Below, one piece after another: positions 58,646-64,000 of a DNA stretch of 64,000 nt (position 1 is the first letter of the stretch; every line of letters starts with the position of its first letter). The position numbers and the translations under genes are program-made. Source of the stretch: Brachybacterium sp. P6-10-X1 (GTDB lineage Bacteria > Actinomycetota > Actinomycetes > Actinomycetales > Dermabacteraceae); assembly GCF_001969445.1 (NCBI RefSeq), contig NZ_CP017297.1, forward strand, positions 3,906,001 to 3,970,000, written 5' to 3'. The notes under the pieces were generated by a model. It worked only from the letters and a program-made list of their open reading frames with translations, did no database searches and was not told where the DNA came from.

Positions 58646-59757
58646 GGGAGGTCTCCTGCGCGTTCGAGCTCGGCGAGCAGTCCGTGTCCGTCGGGGGCCG
58701 TGGCGGTCCGTGGGGTGTGGCTGCCGCGGCGCCGCTGCTCGAGGGGTCGCAGGGTGCCGTGAGCGAGCAGCTGCTCGGACTCGGTCAGCTGCCGGATGAG
58801 GATCGCCTCGACGTGATCCGGCAGCTCGGAGGCGAAGTCCGCGTAGATCGACGGGTCGTGCTGCCCGTCGTCGCCCACCAGGATCCACCGCATCTCCGGG
58901 AAGTCCGCGACCAGCCGGCGCAGCGCCCGCTCCTTGTGCTCGCGGCCGGAGCGGAAGAACCCGGTGTTGGTGGGACCCCAGTCCGTCAGCAGCAGCGGAC
59001 CGTCGGGATACCCGTTCTTGTACAGGAAGCGCTTGAGCACCGGGAACACGTTCCAGGCACCCGTGGACAGGTACATCACCGGCATCGCGGTGTGCTCGCG
59101 GGCCAGGCGCTGGTAGAGCATCGGCATGCCGGGAACGACCTGGCGGGAGGACTGGTGGACCACGAAGGCGTTCCAGAAGGCCAGCAGGGGCCGGGGCAGC
59201 CAGGTCACCATCACGGTGTCGTCGATGTCGCTGACCAGTCCCACGCTCGCTTCGTCGGGGAACACGGTGATGTCAGCGGTGACCTCGTTGCCGGGGGCCG
59301 TCCACAGCACGGCCTGGTGGTCGCCGGGGGGCAGATCGATCTCGATCTCGGCATCGACGATGCCGCCGCGATCGGCGCGCACGCTGAACTCCTGTCCGCC
59401 CACCAGCACGTGCACGGTGCTGTAGGGGACCACCTGGCCCGCGAAGTTCCGCCAGCCCCGCACCGCCATCGTGCGCATGTCGTGGACCGGCTGATCGTGG
59501 AAATCGGCGGGCGTGCCGGGGGAGGAGTGGAGGACCTTCGCCATCACCCGGACGCGGGTCGGGGACCCGTAGCCGTGGAAGGGCTGAAGTCGCAGATCCC
59601 AGTGCAGTCTGCGCAGTGCGCGACCGACGACGGCATTCTTGACGTCCTCGAGCCGGGCGGCCCAGTGCGGGCGCACCTGCTCGGATCGTGCTCCGACCGT
59701 TGCCAGCACGGTGCGGGGCGAGGGGACGCGGGAGCCGACGCGACGTGCGATCGACAC
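58642..59757 (-). CDS. App1-family phosphatase (DUF2183)
   Basis: A 371-residue HAD-type phosphatase of the App1 family, whose yeast founder is a phosphatidate phosphatase. Catalytic motif DIDDTV is at 177-182 in SVGLVSDIDDTVMVTWL. MPVMYLSTGAWNVFP and WILVGDDGQHDPSIYADFA supply the remaining HAD motifs. A beta-rich N-terminal domain (about 55-165) precedes it. The start codon is GTG. It is 6 bp after one acetyltransferase gene and overlaps another by 4 bp, so all three are co-transcribed. Confidence 0.88.
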   Translation of the reverse strand: MSIARRVGSRVPSPRTVLATVGARSEQVRPHWAARLEDVKNAVVGRALRRLHWDLRLQPFHGYGSPTRVRVMAKVLHSSPGTPADFHDQPVHDMRTMAVRGWRNFAGQVVPYSTVHVLVGGQEFSVRADRGGIVDAEIEIDLPPGDHQAVLWTAPGNEVTADITVFPDEASVGLVSDIDDTVMVTWLPRPLLAFWNAFVVHQSSRQVVPGMPMLYQRLAREHTAMPVMYLSTGAWNVFPVLKRFLYKNGYPDGPLLLTDWGPTNTGFFRSGREHKERALRRLVADFPEMRWILVGDDGQHDPSIYADFASELPDHVEAILIRQLTESEQLLAHGTLRPLEQRRRGSHTPRTATAPDGHGLLAELERAGDLP

Positions 59758-59763
59758 CGGGCC

Positions 59764-60249
59764 TCAGAGGCCTCGGGACATCTTCAGCCAGGCGCCGTCG
59801 GGATCGTCCTCGACGACCTCCCAGCGCTCTCCGGTGTCGGCGAAGCCGAGGCTCTCGTAGGCGGCGCGGGCGGCCGTGTTGGTGGGGCCGACGTAGAGCG
59901 TGACCGTGTCGGCGCCGTCTTCCCGCGACCAGTCGAGGACCGCTTCGGCCAGGCGCTGGCCGAGACGGGCCTTCCGTGCGCTCGGCAGCACCCACATCGC
60001 CTGGAGCTCTCGCTCGTTGGCGGGGGAGTCGGCCTCGTGGCGCACGGCGACGACGGCCACCGGCTGCCCGGCCTCGACGGCCAGGAACCAGGCGGCCTCG
60101 CGGACGCGCTTCTTCCAGACCTTCTCCTCGTAGGTGGATTCCTTCTCCCAGCTCTGGCCGAAGGCCTTGGGATCGGTGCTGAGAGAGCGGAGACGGATCT
60201 CGCGCACGAGCGACCAGTCGTCGTCCTGGGCACGGATGATTTCGGCCAT
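59764..60249 (-). CDS. GNAT-family N-acetyltransferase
   Basis: A 161-residue acetyltransferase. WSLVREIRLRSLSTDPKAFGQSWEKE is typical of the clade. AMWVLPSARKARLGQRLAEAVLDW contains the acetyl-CoA loop, with Arg-Leu-Gly in place of the usual second Gly context. VTLYVGPTNTAARAAYESLGFADTGE completes the fold. Start MAEII has AGGAGG 5 bp upstream; a longer frame would bury that signal. It is the first gene of the GNAT-App1-GNAT operon. The substrate is unknown. Confidence 0.85.
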   Translation of the reverse strand: MAEIIRAQDDDWSLVREIRLRSLSTDPKAFGQSWEKESTYEEKVWKKRVREAAWFLAVEAGQPVAVVAVRHEADSPANERELQAMWVLPSARKARLGQRLAEAVLDWSREDGADTVTLYVGPTNTAARAAYESLGFADTGERWEVVEDDPDGAWLKMSRGL

Positions 60250-60418
60250 GGCTGTCCTCCTGAGCCGTCGTGGCGTGGTCACGGGCGATCATTCCCGGGC
60301 GACCACGTCCTGGCGATTGTGCGCGCGGACACGCGGCCTCGCATGCGCTGACACCGGCAGTCTAATGGGGATGGCGGTTCGATGCTCGCCCCGCCCCCAT
60401 CGTTGACACAATGGGCAC

Positions 60419-60937
60419 ATGTCGTCCCTGCGCATCCTGACAGTCTGCACCGGCAACGTGTGCCGTTCCCCGGCCGCCGCCGTGATGCTGCGAGAGGCCG
60501 TGCGCGGCGCGGGTCTCGCCGACAGGGTCGAGGTGGGCTCGGCGGGCACCAGCTGGGAGGCCGAGGGGATGCCGATGGACGAGCGCACGGAGCTGTCCCT
60601 GGTGCGGGCCGGATACGTGCGGCCGTTCGAGCACACCGCCCGGACGATCCATCTGACCGAGCTGCTCACCTGGGACGTGGTGCTGCCGATGACCGTCGAG
60701 CAGGCTCAGGCGCTGCGCCGCATGGCGGACCAGGTGCCACAGGGGCGGACGCCGCCCGAGATCATCATGTGGCGGCGGTTCGATCCGGCGGCGTCGGCCG
60801 AGATGCCCGAGACGGACATCGCCGTCGACGATCCGTGGTACGAGGGCCAATCAGCCTTCGATCGCACGGTCGTGCAGATGCAGCGGAGCCTGCCGGCGCT
60901 CGTGGCGCACGTGCAGGACGTGCTCAGCGCCCGATAG
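60419..60937 (+). CDS. Low-molecular-weight protein-tyrosine-phosphatase family protein
   Basis: A 172-residue phosphatase. The P-loop VCTGNVCRSPAAA (Cys10, Cys15, Arg16) sits at the N-terminus. The general acid Asp lies in DDPWYEGQSAFD, corresponding to the family DPY/DPW loop. Targets may be protein tyrosine phosphates or arsenate; no kinase or polysaccharide cluster is adjacent. It diverges from the acetyltransferase operon and converges with the surface-protein gene. Confidence 0.88.
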   Translation: MSSLRILTVCTGNVCRSPAAAVMLREAVRGAGLADRVEVGSAGTSWEAEGMPMDERTELSLVRAGYVRPFEHTARTIHLTELLTWDVVLPMTVEQAQALRRMADQVPQGRTPPEIIMWRRFDPAASAEMPETDIAVDDPWYEGQSAFDRTVVQMQRSLPALVAHVQDVLSAR

Positions 60938-60969
60938 CACGCAGCGTTCGCCGGGGTGCTGCGGCGGGT

Positions 60970-62436
60970 TCAGCGGCCGGTGTCCTTCGAGGAGCCCAGT
61001 CCCGCGGCCCGTCGGCTGTGCCAGGTGGCGCCGACGAAGCCGGCAGTGGTCAGGAAGCCGATCCCGAGGGCGATCACGAGGACGCTCCGCACCCGGCCGA
61101 AGGCGGAGTCCGAATCCTGCGAGGAGATCGTGCTCAGCAGCTTGACGATCGGCCCGCCCTGTTGCTGAGCTGCGATCGGCTCGGGGGCAGGCGCGGCCGC
61201 CGGGGTGTCCCCGTCGTCGGCGGCAGCCGCCGCATCGGTCTCGGAGGATTCGTTCTCGGTCTCCTGCGCTTCCTCTGTCGCCTCCGGCTCCCGCGGGGGA
61301 TCGGTCGGATCCTCCTCGGGGGTCGGTGCCTCGACCGGCTCCTCCTCGGTGGCGGGCTCGGGCTGCTCCGGGGAGGGGTCCTCGGTTGGCTCGGACGGCG
61401 GCTCGGGCGCGAGAGTCTCCGTCTCGATCTCCTGCTCGGCCTCGGCGGACTGGCTGGCTCCGATCGTTGGGCCCGCCTTCTCGGTCTCGTCCTCCGAGGT
61501 GGGGTCCTCGGTCGGGGTCTTGTCCGGCGAGGTCGAGTCCGAGGAACCGTCCGTCTCCTCGGGTGGCGTCGAGGTCTCTTGGTCCGACTCTTCGTCCGAG
61601 GTCGGGGTCTCTGCGGGCGGTGTCGAGGTCTCTTGGTCCGACTCTTCGTCCGACGTCGGGGTCTCTGCGGGCGACGTCGGGGTCTTGTCCGGCGTGGTCG
61701 AGTCCGAGGCACCGTCCGCGTCCTCGGACGGCGTCGACGTCACGTCGCCCGACTCTTCGTCCGATGTCGGCGTCTCTGCGGGCGACGTCGATGCAGACGG
61801 GGTGCTTTGTGGCGTGCTCGGGGTCTGTGTTCCGTCGACTTCTCCGTCGACGGTCCCCTCTGAGGTGTCTCCGCCTCCGCCGCCCTGGTCGGGGGCGGGC
61901 TCGACCTCGGGGTCGCCGTCCGATTCCTCGGCGTCGCCGGACGTGTCTCCGCCGGTCGAGGGGGGCCGGTCGCCGACGGGGTCGCTCTCTGCGGGTGCGG
62001 CGGGCTCACCGTCCTGGGCTCCCGAGTCGTCCTCCGTGCTCGCCGCGCCGTCCTGACCCGACCGATCGCCCGCCCCGGGTGTCCCCTCGGCGTCGGAATC
62101 AGAGCTGTTCGTGTCCTCGGCCTCCGACGAATCGTCCGCCGTCCCGTCCCCGTCCGCTTGCGATGCGTCGTTCGCCGGGTCGGGGTTGCTCTTCGAATCA
62201 CCGGGGACGACGCCCTGATCGGTCGTCAACTCGTCGACCGCAGGGACCTCATCGCTGGACACCGCATCCCCGACGTCCCGTGTCGTCTCCGCCACGGTCT
62301 CGGCGACAGCGCCCTCGCACTCCTCCGATGCCGTTCTTGTGGACTCTTCCGATGCCGCCAGGGCCGGCGCTGCGGTGAGAGGGAGCGCGACAGCGACAGC
62401 TGCGGAATAAGCACACAGGCGTGCACGCAGGCGCAT
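60970..62436 (-). CDS. Acidic Ser/Thr/Pro/Glu-rich membrane-anchored surface protein
   Basis: A 488-residue secreted protein. The signal peptide is 1-29 (MRLRARLCAYSAAVAVALPL, cut near ALAAS). Residues 30-430 are low complexity, dominated by Glu, Asp, Ser, Thr, Pro. They contain imperfect repeats: SPAETPTSDEES recurs three times within about 65 residues, with DQETSTPP and TPDKTP or SPDKTP elements. A single membrane helix lies near the C-terminus (SVLVIALGIGFLTTAGFVGA) followed by basic HSRRAAG. There is no LPxTG sorting motif. It is probably a stalk or wall-spanning protein. ATG 62436 has GGGGGGA upstream; a longer frame to 62490 is possible. Confidence 0.75.
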   Translation of the reverse strand: MRLRARLCAYSAAVAVALPLTAAPALAASEESTRTASEECEGAVAETVAETTRDVGDAVSSDEVPAVDELTTDQGVVPGDSKSNPDPANDASQADGDGTADDSSEAEDTNSSDSDAEGTPGAGDRSGQDGAASTEDDSGAQDGEPAAPAESDPVGDRPPSTGGDTSGDAEESDGDPEVEPAPDQGGGGGDTSEGTVDGEVDGTQTPSTPQSTPSASTSPAETPTSDEESGDVTSTPSEDADGASDSTTPDKTPTSPAETPTSDEESDQETSTPPAETPTSDEESDQETSTPPEETDGSSDSTSPDKTPTEDPTSEDETEKAGPTIGASQSAEAEQEIETETLAPEPPSEPTEDPSPEQPEPATEEEPVEAPTPEEDPTDPPREPEATEEAQETENESSETDAAAAADDGDTPAAAPAPEPIAAQQQGGPIVKLLSTISSQDSDSAFGRVRSVLVIALGIGFLTTAGFVGATWHSRRAAGLGSSKDTGR

Positions 62437-62807
62437 AGGCGCGGTCCCCCCTTTCCATGTCGCATGCCGGTCGGCAGCGGTCGGTGTCATCTCTGGTGGG
62501 TCCGGCGGAGCATATTACCCTACTGTCCCTTTACCTTCCGCTGTCATGGTCCAGGCAACCGGGGGAGGCGCGCAAGGGGGGTGTGGACGGTGCCACGCCC
62601 GCGTGAAGGACGAGATCTTGGGGCAGGCTTGACGATTCCTTGACTATTGACCTGGTCACACAGCGTGAGCGGGGGACGATGCCTCGTCGGATGGACGGAT
62701 GGACGGTGGTGGGGAGGACGGGCGGAATGCCCTCGAAAGCCACCGAGAGGTCACGGGAGACACGCCCTGACCGCGTCGAGAACGGATCCGGCGGGCCGCC
62801 CCGGGGC
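62437..62807. other. Gap between the surface-protein gene and pgm
   Basis: About 370 bp with no recognised gene. On the minus strand TAATAT (complement of 62512-62517) could be a -10 for the surface-protein gene, about 75 bp before its start; I see no good -35. The plus strand has a directly repeated GATGGACG near 62691-62704. No convincing terminator for pgm was found by eye. Confidence 0.4.

Positions 62808-64000
<1,193 letters not shown>

Overview
The window is GC-rich DNA with densely packed, often 4-bp-overlapping genes and frequent GTG starts, which points to an actinobacterium. The gene content (a DUF222/HNH nuclease with a LexA-type operator, Ku plus a Pol-PE-Lig LigD, an erm methyltransferase, a LigD/Ku pair sharing a divergent control region, and PTS mannitol genes) suits Micrococcales. 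Brachybacterium or another member of the Dermabacteraceae is my guess from memory, not something proven here. No CRISPR array, prophage, complete insertion sequence or rRNA is visible. There are two tRNA-Ser genes (anticodons TGA and GCT).

Layout. 1-10.4 kb: the tail of an unknown gene, a large membrane protein, a small GntR regulator coupled to an acetyltransferase, a second acetyltransferase, the HNH nuclease, pheA, a diacylglycerol-kinase-type lipid kinase, serS and a HAD phosphatase. 10.4-13.3 kb: two zinc-free MDR oxidoreductases, tRNA-Ser(TGA) and a short-chain dehydrogenase that has lost its catalytic middle. 13.4-19.5 kb: the phosphotransferase block (ptsI facing ptsH-mtlD-mtlA), interrupted by an AT-richer segment with a small secreted four-cysteine protein. 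19.6-28.4 kb: accessory metabolism (VTT membrane protein, DUF1684, monooxygenase, SDR, sugar porter, SsuD-like flavin monooxygenase) and a UvrA-like ABC protein. 28.4-32.0 kb: the NHEJ pair ku/ligD. 32.0-39.3 kb: a cold-shock gene, a GH78 rhamnosidase, an M50-like peptidase, erm with its attenuator, a lipase maturation factor homologue and bioY. 39.3-46.7 kb: an unusual nested repeat tract, two YdcF paralogues around a truncated VOC gene, a uronate-epimerase/dehydrogenase pair with a divergent LacI regulator, and a frameshifted HhH-DUF1801 gene. 47-64 kb: a K+ channel with two RCK units, a peroxiredoxin, tRNA-Ser(GCT), a FadR-type regulator divergent from an Ehu-type (ectoine) ABC transporter, PEP carboxylase, an aldo/keto reductase, an acetyltransferase/App1 operon, a low-molecular-weight phosphatase, an acidic surface protein and the truncated pgm.

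The most interesting item is upstream of erm. A very short leader peptide containing SIFVRIRRR resembles the ErmC leader. It is followed by segments that can pair 1:2 and 3:4 (hiding the erm ribosome-binding site) or 2:3 (freeing it). This reads as a complete GC-rich translational attenuator. Other points worth checking are the LexA box inside the -35/-10 spacer of the HNH gene, the 19-bp/94-bp repeat tract after bioY, the secreted protein between ptsI and ptsH, and several traces of gene decay (SDR, VOC, DUF1801, and a copied UvrA tail). All assignments come from reading translations and motifs by eye; no database search was run.
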